Positions 26,638 to 35,204 of a stretch of 64,000 nt of DNA are shown here, one piece after another. The stretch spans positions 80,556 to 144,555 of the forward strand of contig CAVXAB010000024.1 of the NCBI GenBank assembly GCA_963759545.1, written 5' to 3'. Both the position numbers and the translations under genes were made by a program. The DNA is from Trebonia sp963759545. GTDB lineage: Bacteria; Actinomycetota; Actinomycetes; Streptosporangiales; Streptosporangiaceae. The notes beneath the pieces were generated by a model. The model saw nothing but the letters and a program-made list of their open reading frames with translations, searched no databases and had not been told where the DNA came from. The first letter of the stretch is position 1, and each line of letters begins with the position of its first letter.

Positions 26638-27342
26638 TCATTTCCCTGTCCTGGCGGCCGAGGCCAGCTTGCTGCGCGCCGAGCCCGCGTTGACGGCGGA
26701 GACCGGCGGTGCCGGGTTGGCCATGATGATCTCCCGCAGCCGCGCCGACGTGCTGACGGTCGCCATCCGCTCGAGCACCTCGACCCGGCCGCAGTAATTG
26801 GCCTCAAGCTCGCGGATCTCCGCTTTGGTGTAGGTGTCCTCGGTCGCGACGAGGACGTCCGGGCGCACGGCCTTGATCAGCGCCCACTTGGCGTGCTTGG
26901 ACTGCTTGAGGGTGACCAGCCCCACGCCGCGCTGATGGGTAACCATGCGGAGCCGTTCCATCTGCGGGACGACGGGCCTGTTCTCGCCCTTGCGCGCGCG
27001 GATCTTCTCGTCGCTGTCCAGGCCGACGATGAGGAAGTCGCCGAACTGGCGGGCCGCCTCCAGGTACATCGAGTGGCCCTCGTGCAGGATGTCAAAGGAG
27101 CCGCTGGTCAGCACGACCTTGAAGCCAAGCGTCCGCAGCGCGCCGACCGTGGTCTCGATCTTCTCGTAGTCCTCGACGAAGCGCTGGTCGAAGTTGGACG
27201 CGTCCGCGAACAGGCTGCTCGATACGCCCAGGGTCTGCAGCAGCGGTGCCGGGGCATTGTTCCTGCCCCCGGTGCCGCCGGAAGCCAGGCCGGCGCCTGA
27301 CTGGCTGCTCCCCCTGACGAATAGCTGCCTGATCGTCTTCAT
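26638..27342 (-). CDS. cytidylyltransferase-like nucleotidyltransferase (RfaE domain II/TagD type)
   Basis: A 234-residue protein. After a ~70-residue N-terminal extension comes an HxGH fold: VVLTSGSFDILHEGHSMYL, then ARKGENRPVVPQMERLRMV and the C-terminal VSTSARLREI. These match glycerol-3-phosphate or ADP-heptose-type nucleotidyltransferases. It lies between thyA and the deaminase gene, so the substrate may be a nucleotide-linked intermediate rather than a wall sugar. A long AT-rich inverted repeat occupies its leader. Confidence 0.75.
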   Translation of the reverse strand: MKTIRQLFVRGSSQSGAGLASGGTGGRNNAPAPLLQTLGVSSSLFADASNFDQRFVEDYEKIETTVGALRTLGFKVVLTSGSFDILHEGHSMYLEAARQFGDFLIVGLDSDEKIRARKGENRPVVPQMERLRMVTHQRGVGLVTLKQSKHAKWALIKAVRPDVLVATEDTYTKAEIRELEANYCGRVEVLERMATVSTSARLREIIMANPAPPVSAVNAGSARSKLASAARTGK

Positions 27343-27359
27343 TGGGCTCCCTTGTCCTG

Positions 27360-27425
27360 TGAACCTTGTTCTTTTGCCTGTACCTTCAGGGCTTCACCGG
27401 CCGCACCGCAAAAGAACAAAGTTCA
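27360..27425. repeat. AT-rich inverted repeat in the nucleotidyltransferase leader
   Basis: An 18-base arm starting TGAACCTTGTTC (27360-27377) pairs with an arm ending AAAGTTCA (27408-27425) with one wobble; the 30-base loop is GC-rich. It lies between the thyA stop and the nucleotidyltransferase start. It could be a terminator for thyA or a leader control element. Confidence 0.6.
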
Positions 27426-27502
27426 TCTTCCCTCATGCTAACCGGGCATCGTCCCTCGATAACGGGACTCGCTCATCGGCCGATGAGCCGAGTCCCTGGA
27501 CC

Positions 27503-28399
27503 TCAGGTGGCGACGGGAATGCTGCCGATGGCCGGGTTCGGGTGATAATCCGACAGGTCGAAGTGCTCCGCGCGGAAGTCGTGGATGTCCGTGACGGCGC
27601 GCCCCGCCTCGTTCAGCGTGACGGTCGGCAGCGGGCGCGGCTCGGTGGCGAGCATGGCGCGGACGGCGTCGACCTGATTGGTGTAGATGTGGGCGTCCGA
27701 GATCGTGTGATAGTAAGCCACCGCCCGGAAGCCGGTGAGCCGCTCGAGCATGAGGGCGAGCGCGGCGTACTGGATCATGTTGGACGGGACACCCACCGGC
27801 ACGTCGCCGGAGCGCTGGGTCATGTGCACGTGCAGGCCGCCGTCGAGCACGCGCACGTGGACCCAGCCGTGGCACGGCGCGATCGTCGTCTTCGGCCGCT
27901 TGCCCGCGCCCCTGACCTGGTACGGCGCGATCCACGGGTCGACGAAGTGGGTGCGCAGCTCCGGCAGCTCGCGCAACTGCTCGACGAGGTGCGCGAACTG
28001 GTCGAACGGCGGCCCGTCCGGGGTGGGGAAGGAGTGGAAGGCGCCGCCGTAGGACCCCGGCCCGAGGCCGCCAGGCTCGATGCCCTTCGTGAGCGTCTTC
28101 TCCGGTGTCGCCCAGGGACCCCACCAGTCCACGCCGAAGTCCTCGAATTCCTTCAGCGTGGTCGCGCCGTTGATGAACGCGCACAGCTCGCCGATGGGCT
28201 TGCGCCAGAACGACCTGATGCTGCGCTCGGTGATGACGGGGAACCCCTGGGCGAGCGGAAACGTCATCGTCTGCTGCATGACCGTCAGCGCGTTGACGCC
28301 CTGCCTGGTCTCGGTCTCGATGCCCGCGCCGAGGATGCGCTCAAGGACCCGCCGGTACTCCGTGGACGCGGGGCGCTGGTCATACGGCAGGTACTCCAT
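27503..28399 (-). CDS. thyA: thymidylate synthase (ThyA family)
   Basis: A 298-residue ThyA-family enzyme that methylates dUMP to dTMP with methylene-tetrahydrofolate. TIAPCHGWVHVRV holds the catalytic Cys; QRSGDVPVGVPSN keeps the phosphate-binding Arg/Ser and the Asn that selects dUMP over dCMP; HTISDAHIYTNQVDAV is the next motif. The GW after CH and the PVGVPSN variant are divergent from E. coli ThyA. Start ATG 28399. It heads the cluster with the nucleotidyltransferase and deaminase genes. Confidence 0.85.
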   Translation of the reverse strand: MEYLPYDQRPASTEYRRVLERILGAGIETETRQGVNALTVMQQTMTFPLAQGFPVITERSIRSFWRKPIGELCAFINGATTLKEFEDFGVDWWGPWATPEKTLTKGIEPGGLGPGSYGGAFHSFPTPDGPPFDQFAHLVEQLRELPELRTHFVDPWIAPYQVRGAGKRPKTTIAPCHGWVHVRVLDGGLHVHMTQRSGDVPVGVPSNMIQYAALALMLERLTGFRAVAYYHTISDAHIYTNQVDAVRAMLATEPRPLPTVTLNEAGRAVTDIHDFRAEHFDLSDYHPNPAIGSIPVAT

Positions 28400-28465
28400 A
28401 GCCCGACAGCTTAGCGGCGCGGACTTCGGCGGCGGCGCTCCTGCCCGGGACACAGTCCCCGGGTG

Positions 28466-30004
28466 TCAGCCCTCCTTCTTGGTCAGCTCCCACTGCCAGT
28501 TGGGCCCGCGCGTCAGCACGCCTTCCTCGCGGAGTTCGTCAAGCTGCAGGACGATCTCCCGGCCGTCGTCGCTGCCGAGGGCGTCCATGATCTCGCGGAA
28601 GTACAGCGGGCCGTCCCGCAAAGCCTCGCGGACACTGCCGACGCGGCGCTCGCGGCTCACCCGCGGCGGCGTCGGGCGCCAGTTCTCCATGGAGTCGCCG
28701 GGGAGCCCGGCGGTGGCGTCGAAGCCTACCTTGGAGAGCGTTCCGCGTTCTGAGGTCGTCGGATCGGTGTAATACGCGGGGAAGCCCTCGGCCGTCACTA
28801 GATCGCGGTCCGGGCGGAACCGCGTGGACAGCGCCCATTCCACCTCGGCGTCGTCGCGCACGTCGATGTCGGAGTCCACCACCACGACGTGCTTCATGCC
28901 CGGCAGCGCGAAAAGCGCGGAGATCACCGACCGGGCCGTGCCTTGCGCCGCGGCGGGGTCGAGCGCCACCCGGACATGCTGGCTGACCGCCACCGCGTCT
29001 ACCGCGTGCACCGCGGCCGGCTCGATCCTCATGGCCCGCAGCGCCGCCCAGACCGTGGCCTCGGTGTGCAAGGCAGCCGCGGGAGTGAACTCCATCCGCG
29101 TCATGCTCCGGCAACCGTGCAGCAGGCTCTGATGCAGCACGTCGGCGCGCATCGCGATCGCGGTGACATGGAACACGGGATCGATGTGCGCGGGACCGTA
29201 GAACCCCCAGAACTCGCCGTAAGGACCGTCAAGCTCGGTGTAACCGTCCTCGTGCAAGTAGCCTTCGATGATCATCTCGGCGTCGGCGGGAGCCGGAACG
29301 CCGTTGCTTACCCCGCGCACCATCGCCAGTGGTGCGCCGCGCAAGGTTGCCACCAGGTCGAACTCATCGACGGGGCGACGTTCGGTGGCGGCGAGGTAAG
29401 ACGTGGGATGCGAGCCGATGGCGAAACTGATCGGAAGCCGCTCGCCGCGCTCGACGCACGCCCGGTAGGTGAGCCTCAAGTCGGAGGGTGCCGTGAGGTT
29501 GGTCGTCAGCTGCTTGCGGCCGCGCAGCATCATCCGCCGGCAGCCGACGTTGTGCCGCCCGCTGGCGGGATCGACGGAGAAGTCAATCGCGGAGGAGATG
29601 TAAGGCCCGCCGTCCAGGTCGTGCTGCAAGTAGAACGGCAACTTCGTGAGATCGATGTCATCGCCGGTCAGGATGACCTGGTGCACGGGCGCGTCCGATG
29701 ACGGTATCTCGAAGTGCTTTTGCGGGCTGGCCAGGCGCCGCTGGTACTCGCGCACGCTGTCTTCTTCGCCGACCCCCAGGGCGAAGGCCAGCCGCCGTCG
29801 CGACCCCATCACCCCGGCCACCAGCTCCACCTGCTCCGGTCCGGCCTTGCGGAAAAGCACTGCCTTGGGCGACGCCTCGATGATGGAGCTGAGATCCGCC
29901 AGCGCCACCGGCTCGTCGTGCACCTCCACCTCGCCGAGTTCCGTCAGCTGCTCCACGAGCCTCCGCAGGCGGAAACGGTCGAGATCAACATCACGTGCGT
30001 TCAT
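28466..30004 (-). CDS. UbiD-family (prenyl-FMN dependent) decarboxylase
   Basis: A 512-residue UbiD-family decarboxylase that uses prenylated FMN to (de)carboxylate an aromatic or alpha,beta-unsaturated acid. VILTGDDIDLTKLPFYLQHD, NVGCRRMMLRG and ELDGPYGEFWGFYGPAH are family blocks; the last contains the catalytic Glu region. Start ATG 30004 with an AGAGGAAA site. It ends the seven-gene operon and directly follows ubiX, which makes its cofactor. Substrate unknown; the importer upstream suggests an external acid. Confidence 0.87.
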   Translation of the reverse strand: MNARDVDLDRFRLRRLVEQLTELGEVEVHDEPVALADLSSIIEASPKAVLFRKAGPEQVELVAGVMGSRRRLAFALGVGEEDSVREYQRRLASPQKHFEIPSSDAPVHQVILTGDDIDLTKLPFYLQHDLDGGPYISSAIDFSVDPASGRHNVGCRRMMLRGRKQLTTNLTAPSDLRLTYRACVERGERLPISFAIGSHPTSYLAATERRPVDEFDLVATLRGAPLAMVRGVSNGVPAPADAEMIIEGYLHEDGYTELDGPYGEFWGFYGPAHIDPVFHVTAIAMRADVLHQSLLHGCRSMTRMEFTPAAALHTEATVWAALRAMRIEPAAVHAVDAVAVSQHVRVALDPAAAQGTARSVISALFALPGMKHVVVVDSDIDVRDDAEVEWALSTRFRPDRDLVTAEGFPAYYTDPTTSERGTLSKVGFDATAGLPGDSMENWRPTPPRVSRERRVGSVREALRDGPLYFREIMDALGSDDGREIVLQLDELREEGVLTRGPNWQWELTKKEG

Positions 30005-30027
30005 GTTTCCTCTTTCCAACGGGGTGG

Positions 30028-30660
30028 TTACTGCGGTTTCCTGTTGGCGCGAGCCCGCCGGGCGGCCGGCTGGCTGCCTTCCCAGCGCTGCACGGCATCA
30101 GCGTCCAGGTCGAACAGGTCGAAGACCCGCCCGACGGTCTGGTTGACGATGTCGTCGACCGTCTGCGGGTGGTGATAGAAGGCCGGCACCGGGGGCACGA
30201 TGATGCCGCCCGCCGCCGTCACCTCGGTCATCAGGCGAAGGTGGGACAGGTGCAGCGGCGTCTCCCGCACGACGAGCACGAGCCGGCGGCGTTCCTTAAG
30301 CACCACGTCGGCCGCGCGTACCACCAGGTTGTCGTCGTAGCAGTTCGCGATGCCGGACAGCGTCTTGATGCTGCACGGGATCACCACCATGCCGTCCGTG
30401 CGGAACGAGCCGCTGGAGATCGGCGCGGCGAGATCGTCTTCGTGGTAGACCACGTCGGCCAGTTTCGTGACCGCGGCGGCGTTGGTCGCCGTCTCGTAGG
30501 CGAGCGTCTTGCGCGCCCCCGCGGTGATGATCAGGTGCGTCTCGACCTCGGGCATGTCGCGCAGCATCTCCACGGCCCGCACGCCGTAGGCGGCGCCCGA
30601 TGCGCCCGTGACGGCCACGATGATCCGGCGGCGGCCCGCCGCATCCGGTACGGGCGTCAT
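30028..30660 (-). CDS. ubiX: flavin prenyltransferase UbiX
   Basis: A 210-residue UbiX that joins dimethylallyl phosphate to reduced FMN to make the UbiD cofactor. VAVTGASGAAYGVRAVEML is the FMN-binding N-terminus; IPCSIKTLSGIANCYDDNLV and VVRETPLHLSHLRLM are the catalytic and phosphate-binding segments. The start overlaps the flavin reductase stop by 4 bp. The Arg/Ala-rich last 15 residues are unusual. Confidence 0.92.
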   Translation of the reverse strand: MTPVPDAAGRRRIIVAVTGASGAAYGVRAVEMLRDMPEVETHLIITAGARKTLAYETATNAAAVTKLADVVYHEDDLAAPISSGSFRTDGMVVIPCSIKTLSGIANCYDDNLVVRAADVVLKERRRLVLVVRETPLHLSHLRLMTEVTAAGGIIVPPVPAFYHHPQTVDDIVNQTVGRVFDLFDLDADAVQRWEGSQPAARRARANRKPQ

Positions 30661-31154
30661 CCGTCAGCCTCCCGCAGCCCCCGCAGGTGGCCGTCGTAGT
30701 GAATGACCGGCCACCCCGCGGCGGCGGCGAAGGCCCACGCGACCCGGCCGACCACGATGTCGTGCCCGCCAAAGGGATAGATGTCCCTGACCTCACACTC
30801 GAACGCCGCCACGCAGCCGTCAAGCACGGGAAGGCCGTATACAGGACCCGACGAGAACGGCACGCCAGAGAAGCGGGCACCCGGCTCCGGCGACCTGGCC
30901 GCGAACTTGGCGACGTACGACTCCTGCTGCTCGCTCAGCACATTCACGCCGAACCGCCGAACCGCCCCGACGAGCTCGCGGGTCCGCCCGCCAGCCTGCA
31001 GCGTGGTCAAGAGCAAGGGCGGCGTCGCGTGCTCCGCCCATGCCATGCCGGTGCACCCGTGCGGTTGCCCGTCGTCGAGCGTCGTGATGACCGCGACCGC
31101 GACCGCGAGCCTGCCGAATCCCGCCCGGATGGTCCGGACCCCGTCGTCGGTCAT
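30657..31154 (-). CDS. flavin reductase family protein (FMN type)
   Basis: A 165-residue split-barrel flavin reductase. FGRLAVAVAVITTLDDGQPHGCTG and FGVNVLSEQQESYVAKFAAR are typical of the HpaC/DIM6 family; GHDIVVGRV is the last conserved strand. It overlaps both neighbours by 4 bp. Because UbiX needs reduced FMN, its placement immediately before ubiX suggests it supplies FMNH2 for prenyl-FMN synthesis. Serving a separate monooxygenase is the alternative, but none is encoded nearby. Confidence 0.85.
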   Translation of the reverse strand: MTDDGVRTIRAGFGRLAVAVAVITTLDDGQPHGCTGMAWAEHATPPLLLTTLQAGGRTRELVGAVRRFGVNVLSEQQESYVAKFAARSPEPGARFSGVPFSSGPVYGLPVLDGCVAAFECEVRDIYPFGGHDIVVGRVAWAFAAAAGWPVIHYDGHLRGLREADG

Positions 31155-32032
31155 GCGGCCGGGCCGTCGGTGCGCTGCCAGGCCAGGACGCGGCGCTCCA
31201 GCAGGCCGAACGCCCCGTTGAGCAGCAGGCCGAGCAGGCCGAGCAGGACGATCACGCTCCACATGCCGGACACGTTGAATAGCGACGTGTCCTGGAGCAT
31301 CTCGCGGCCGATGCCGTTCGTGCTGCCGACGAACTCCGAGACGATCATCATGACCAGCGCCAGCGCCAGGCTCAGCCGGAGGCCGGCGAGGATCTTGGGT
31401 GCGGCGCTCGGCAGGATGATGCGGACCAGCCGGGTGACGGGCGGAATGCGGAAGGCGCGGGCCGTTTCTAGGTGGCCCGGGTGGACGTGCCTGGCGCCGT
31501 CGATGGAGTTGATCAGCACCGGCCAGATGACGCCGAAGATGATCGTCGCGAGTTCCATCGACGTGCCGATGTTGAACACGAACAGGAACACCGGCACCAG
31601 GGCGGGCGGCGGGACCGCCCGGGCGAAGTGGACGACGGGCTCGGTGAGGTCGGCCAGCAGCGGCACCCGGCCGATCGCCACGCCGAGCGCGATCCCGGCG
31701 AAGGAGGCGATGGCCCAGCCGACCAGCATGCGGGCGATGCTTGGCAGCAGGTTGGCGGTCGCGTCGGGGGTGAGCCACAGGTGGCTGGCGGGCCCGGAGA
31801 ACCACTGGTGGTACATCGCGGGCACGATCGCGGACGGCGGCAGGAAGTAGGGGCTGTTCGCCGCCTCGGTGGCGAACTGCCAGGCGGCGACGGCGGCCGC
31901 GAGCGCCAGCAGCCGCAGCGTCAGGACGAGCAGGCCGCGGTTCGCGGCCCGCGTCCGGACGGCGGCCGGGCGGGCGGCGGGCGGCCTGATCCCCCGTCGC
32001 CTGGCCGGTCGCCGCGCTGCGGGGACGGTCAT
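31151..32032 (-). CDS. ABC transporter permease (NitT/TauT type), second subunit
   Basis: A 293-residue permease with an Arg/Ala-rich N-terminus (about 35 residues) and six membrane segments. The coupling loop reads HPGHLETARAFRIPPVTRLV and is followed by LPSAAPKILAGLRLSLALAL, typical of SsuC/TauC proteins. ATGA overlaps link it to the first permease and to the flavin reductase. The true start is ATG 32032; the frame is open much further upstream without homology. Confidence 0.85.
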   Translation of the reverse strand: MTVPAARRPARRRGIRPPAARPAAVRTRAANRGLLVLTLRLLALAAAVAAWQFATEAANSPYFLPPSAIVPAMYHQWFSGPASHLWLTPDATANLLPSIARMLVGWAIASFAGIALGVAIGRVPLLADLTEPVVHFARAVPPPALVPVFLFVFNIGTSMELATIIFGVIWPVLINSIDGARHVHPGHLETARAFRIPPVTRLVRIILPSAAPKILAGLRLSLALALVMMIVSEFVGSTNGIGREMLQDTSLFNVSGMWSVIVLLGLLGLLLNGAFGLLERRVLAWQRTDGPAA

Positions 32033-32832
32033 GGGCCGGCGCACGGCTGCTCGCCGGCGGCGGCGGTCAGGGCGAAGTGCCAGCCGAACAACCGCCGCTC
32101 GGCCGCGGCGAACACGCCGTTGACGGCCAGGCCGATCAGCCCGGTCCACACCGCCACCGCGATCATGACGGCCATGTCGCCAGATCCGCTTTCTTCCTGG
32201 GCCGCGAAGGCGCCGATGCCGCCCATTCCGGTGCCGATGAGCTCGACGGCGACGGCGACCACGAACGCGAACGACGCGGCGACCCGCACGCCGGTGGCGA
32301 TGAACGGCGCCGCGCTCGGCAGCGACACCAGGCGCGCGACGGACAGCGAGCCGAAGCCGAAGGAGCGCAGCGTCTCTACCGCCAGCGGATCGACATTCCG
32401 CACCCCGTAGATCGTGTTGATCAGCACCGGCCAGACGGACGCGAACACGACGACCGCTATCTCGGTGCGCTGGTTGTCCTGGACGATCAGCAGGACAAGC
32501 GGAACGAGCACGACCGCGGGAACCGGCCGCACGAACTCGATGACCGGCTGGACCGCGGCTTCGACCAGGGGCAGCGAGCCCAGCAGCAGGCCCACGGGCA
32601 CGGCGATGACGACCGCGATCGCCATCGCCTCCGCCCATGCCTCCATGGTGGAGCCGACGCTGGCCAGGAACGAGCCGTTCCTGGCCAGGTCGGCCGTGCT
32701 GCCGAGCACCGCGGACGGCAGCGGGAAGGTCGTCGGGCTCACCCGGCCGGCCCACAGGGCCAGCTGCGCGGCACCGAACAGCAGGACCAGCCCGGCCGCC
32801 CCGCGGTAAGCCCGCTGGAGGACGGCGGGCAT
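32029..32832 (-). CDS. ABC transporter permease (NitT/TauT type), first subunit
   Basis: A 267-residue permease with six membrane segments; NVDPLAVETLRSFGFGSLSV is the EAA-like loop and LPSAAPFIATGVRVAASFAF follows. Start ATG 32832 shares a base with the binding-protein stop. It forms a heterodimer with the next permease. The two are distant paralogues; having two different permeases is less common in this family, where a homodimer is usual. Confidence 0.85.
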   Translation of the reverse strand: MPAVLQRAYRGAAGLVLLFGAAQLALWAGRVSPTTFPLPSAVLGSTADLARNGSFLASVGSTMEAWAEAMAIAVVIAVPVGLLLGSLPLVEAAVQPVIEFVRPVPAVVLVPLVLLIVQDNQRTEIAVVVFASVWPVLINTIYGVRNVDPLAVETLRSFGFGSLSVARLVSLPSAAPFIATGVRVAASFAFVVAVAVELIGTGMGGIGAFAAQEESGSGDMAVMIAVAVWTGLIGLAVNGVFAAAERRLFGWHFALTAAAGEQPCAGP

Positions 32833-33848
32833 CAGCTCGCCGAGCCCGCCAGGGGGTCGTACATGGACTTGACGTCGAAGTTCTTCGGCAGGGCGCCAAC
32901 CTGCTCCATCACGTCGGCCACCCGCTCCAACCGGGTCAGGCTGAGCGTCGTGTTGTACGTGGGCAGGTTGATGACGTTGGCGATTGTCGGCTTCATCGCC
33001 GGGATGAGCTTGGGCAACTCGCTCCGGACATAGCTGGGGTTGGTCGCGGCGACCTGGAGCGCCGAGGCCATCGCGCGCTGGAAGGCGGCCACGGTCTTCG
33101 GGTCTTGCTGCGCGAACGAGGCGCTGGTGACCCAGCACGTTATCGGGAAGTCGGACAGCGCGCCGGTCGTCATGTCAACGAGCACCCGGTCGCCCGCGGC
33201 GGCCTCCGCGGTCGTGATGAACGGCTCAATGACGAAGGCGGCGTCCACCTCGTTCCTGGCGAGCGCCTGCGCCGCGTTGGCGAAGGGCACCACCACCGTG
33301 GTGTAGTCCGCGCTCGTCATGTTGTACGGCTTCATCAGGACGTCGAGAGCGACCGCGGCGAAGTTGGTACCCAGCGCGGGGATGGAGACCTTCTTGCCTT
33401 TGAGCTGCGCAATCGACGTAAGCTTCGAGTTCTTACCCACGATCAGGACGTCGTTGTCCATCGAGGCCTGCGTGTCGTCGGCCACGACCCGCTGGTTCAG
33501 GCCGGGAACCGTCTTCTGCTGGTTGAGCATGCCGATGTAGTTCTGATCGCCGAAGTCCATGGTGTGGCTGAGCAGCCCGGCCGCCGTCGCGTTGGTCGAC
33601 GCCTCGGGAACAATCTTGACATTGAGCCCCTGCTGCTTGAAGAAGCCCTTGTCCTCGGCGATCTGCAGGGTCACGGTGTCCGCGCTCAGCACGGCACCGA
33701 TCGTGATGGTGGACAGTTCCGGCGCGCCGCTGGCGCCGCTGCTTGCGCTGCCGCCGGCGCTTGACGCGGAACTGCATGCGGTAACGCCAACGGTGAGCCC
33801 GGTTATCGCGAACACGAGCGCTCTTTGGCGAATACGCGAGGCTTTCAT
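32832..33848 (-). CDS. ABC transporter substrate-binding lipoprotein (NMT1/SsuA-like)
   Basis: A 338-residue lipoprotein. The signal peptide ends GLTVGVTAC (lipobox Cys near residue 25), followed by a Ser/Ala/Gly linker. The mature domain has ADTVTLQIAEDKGFFKQQGL, the classic start of NMT1/SsuA binding proteins. A strong AGGAGGG site precedes the start. It belongs to the UbiD operon and probably binds a carboxylate substrate of UbiD. Sulfonates or nitrate cannot be excluded from sequence alone. Confidence 0.87.
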   Translation of the reverse strand: MKASRIRQRALVFAITGLTVGVTACSSASSAGGSASSGASGAPELSTITIGAVLSADTVTLQIAEDKGFFKQQGLNVKIVPEASTNATAAGLLSHTMDFGDQNYIGMLNQQKTVPGLNQRVVADDTQASMDNDVLIVGKNSKLTSIAQLKGKKVSIPALGTNFAAVALDVLMKPYNMTSADYTTVVVPFANAAQALARNEVDAAFVIEPFITTAEAAAGDRVLVDMTTGALSDFPITCWVTSASFAQQDPKTVAAFQRAMASALQVAATNPSYVRSELPKLIPAMKPTIANVINLPTYNTTLSLTRLERVADVMEQVGALPKNFDVKSMYDPLAGSAS

Positions 33849-33933
33849 TGCCCTCCTATTTCTTAATTCCTTGTAATCGAGGTAAAACAGCTAGCCCGGA
33901 CGCGCCGGGTCTCGGACATGCGGCTTCGGCAGG

Positions 33934-34713
33934 TCAGCGAGGCTCGGGCAGCTTGGTCGCGCGGACGAGGCGGCTCACCTCGGCGCGCAGCCGCGCGAAC
34001 TCGCGCAGTTCCTTGGTGGCGATCTGGTCTCGCGGCGCGGGCAGGTCTACCGGCACGTCGGCCACGACCTGGCCGGGTCCGTGGCTGAGCACCAGCACCC
34101 GGTCGCCGGTGTAGACGCTCTCGTCGATGTCGTGCGTGACGAGCAGGATCGTGATGTTCCGCTCGGCCCGCACCCGCAGCACCAGGTCTTCCAGGTCCTC
34201 CCGCATCTGCGCGTCCATCGAGCCGAACGGCTCGTCCATCAGCAGCAGCACCGGGTCGCAGGCGAGCGCACGGGCGATGGCGACCCGCTGCTGCATGCCG
34301 CCGGACAGCTGCCACGGGTACCGGCCGGCGAAGCCGGCCAGTCCGACCGACTCAAGGGCGGCGACGGCGCGCTGGCGCCGCACGGCACGCGCGTGCTTAG
34401 CGTGCCGTGCGGAACCGCGGCGCAACGGCAGCGCCACATTGTCTGTGACGCTTAGCCACGGGTAAAGCGAACGGCCGTAGTCCTGGAAGACCACCGCCAG
34501 CCGCTCGGGAACCCTGGTCACCAGCGCGCCGTCGAGCACTACCCGCCCGCTCGTCGGCGGCACCAGACCCGCGATGCAGCGCAGGAGCGTTGACTTGCCG
34601 CACCCGGACGGGCCGACGATCGTCACGAGCTCCCCGTCGGCCACCTGAAAGCTGACGTCGGCGATCGCCACGTGAGCCCCGAAGGCCCGGGTCAGGCCGG
34701 TTACCTCAAGCAC
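33934..34713 (-). CDS. ABC transporter ATP-binding protein (NitT/TauT type)
   Basis: A 259-residue ATPase. Walker A is GPSGCGKSTLL, the signature LSGGMQQRVAIARAL, Walker B VLLLMDEPFGSMD, and the H-loop LVTHDIDESV. GTG 34713 is preferred because GGGAG lies five bases before it and VLEVTGLTRAFG is the normal N-terminus; the open frame extends to 34821. It is the first gene of the seven-gene operon ending in ubiD. Confidence 0.87.
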   Translation of the reverse strand: MLEVTGLTRAFGAHVAIADVSFQVADGELVTIVGPSGCGKSTLLRCIAGLVPPTSGRVVLDGALVTRVPERLAVVFQDYGRSLYPWLSVTDNVALPLRRGSARHAKHARAVRRQRAVAALESVGLAGFAGRYPWQLSGGMQQRVAIARALACDPVLLLMDEPFGSMDAQMREDLEDLVLRVRAERNITILLVTHDIDESVYTGDRVLVLSHGPGQVVADVPVDLPAPRDQIATKELREFARLRAEVSRLVRATKLPEPR

Positions 34714-35204
34714 CGCGCTCCCTATTCGGCTTGCCAATCGAGTAATTACGCCGTTGCCAATGCTGCAATTGCAGCGGCCGCGCCGCTGCGATTGCATCGG
34801 CCGCGCCGCCGACTCCTGCAATCGCTTTCATTGACCGCCATCGGTCTCATTGACAAACTTGCATCACGATAGACGTTTATAACCACAGGCGGCAGCCTGA
34901 GCCGCGCCTGGGTAAGGACAATACCCACCACCGCGCGCCGCCGATCTTACAAAAGTTAAACGCCCAGCTTAACTCAACCATCGGAAATCTATATACCCCT
35001 TCATATCATTACCGAATGATCATGCTTCCTAAATAAAGAGCGCACGGCATCGCAGGCCTGGTTAGATTTGCAACTGCACTTTTGGAACGTGCCCGGGGGC
35101 TCCGGGTCGTCGATTAACCGCTGGTTTACATCTATGTAATTCCTGCCGTTCTCTGTCTGGGTCCGGCGGGTTCCTGCGAATGGGAAGCCGAGGGATCCCC
35201 AGGG
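34714..35204. promoter_or_regulatory. divergent promoter region between UbiD operon and cvnA
   Basis: A 490-bp region. It contains two tandem 23-bp units at 34762-34784 and 34785-34807; the first includes the perfect palindrome GCTGCAATTGCAGC. A further CTGCAATCGC half-copy follows. The stretch 34840-35030 is AT-rich. It probably holds the UbiD operon promoter and an operator. No gene was recognised. Confidence 0.55.

Noticed and set aside
25761..28399. AvcID-type phage-defence deaminase system
   Set aside because: The deaminase lacks the N-terminal P-loop kinase domain of AvcD, and no adjacent antitoxin RNA could be seen; kept only as a nucleotide-metabolism cluster.
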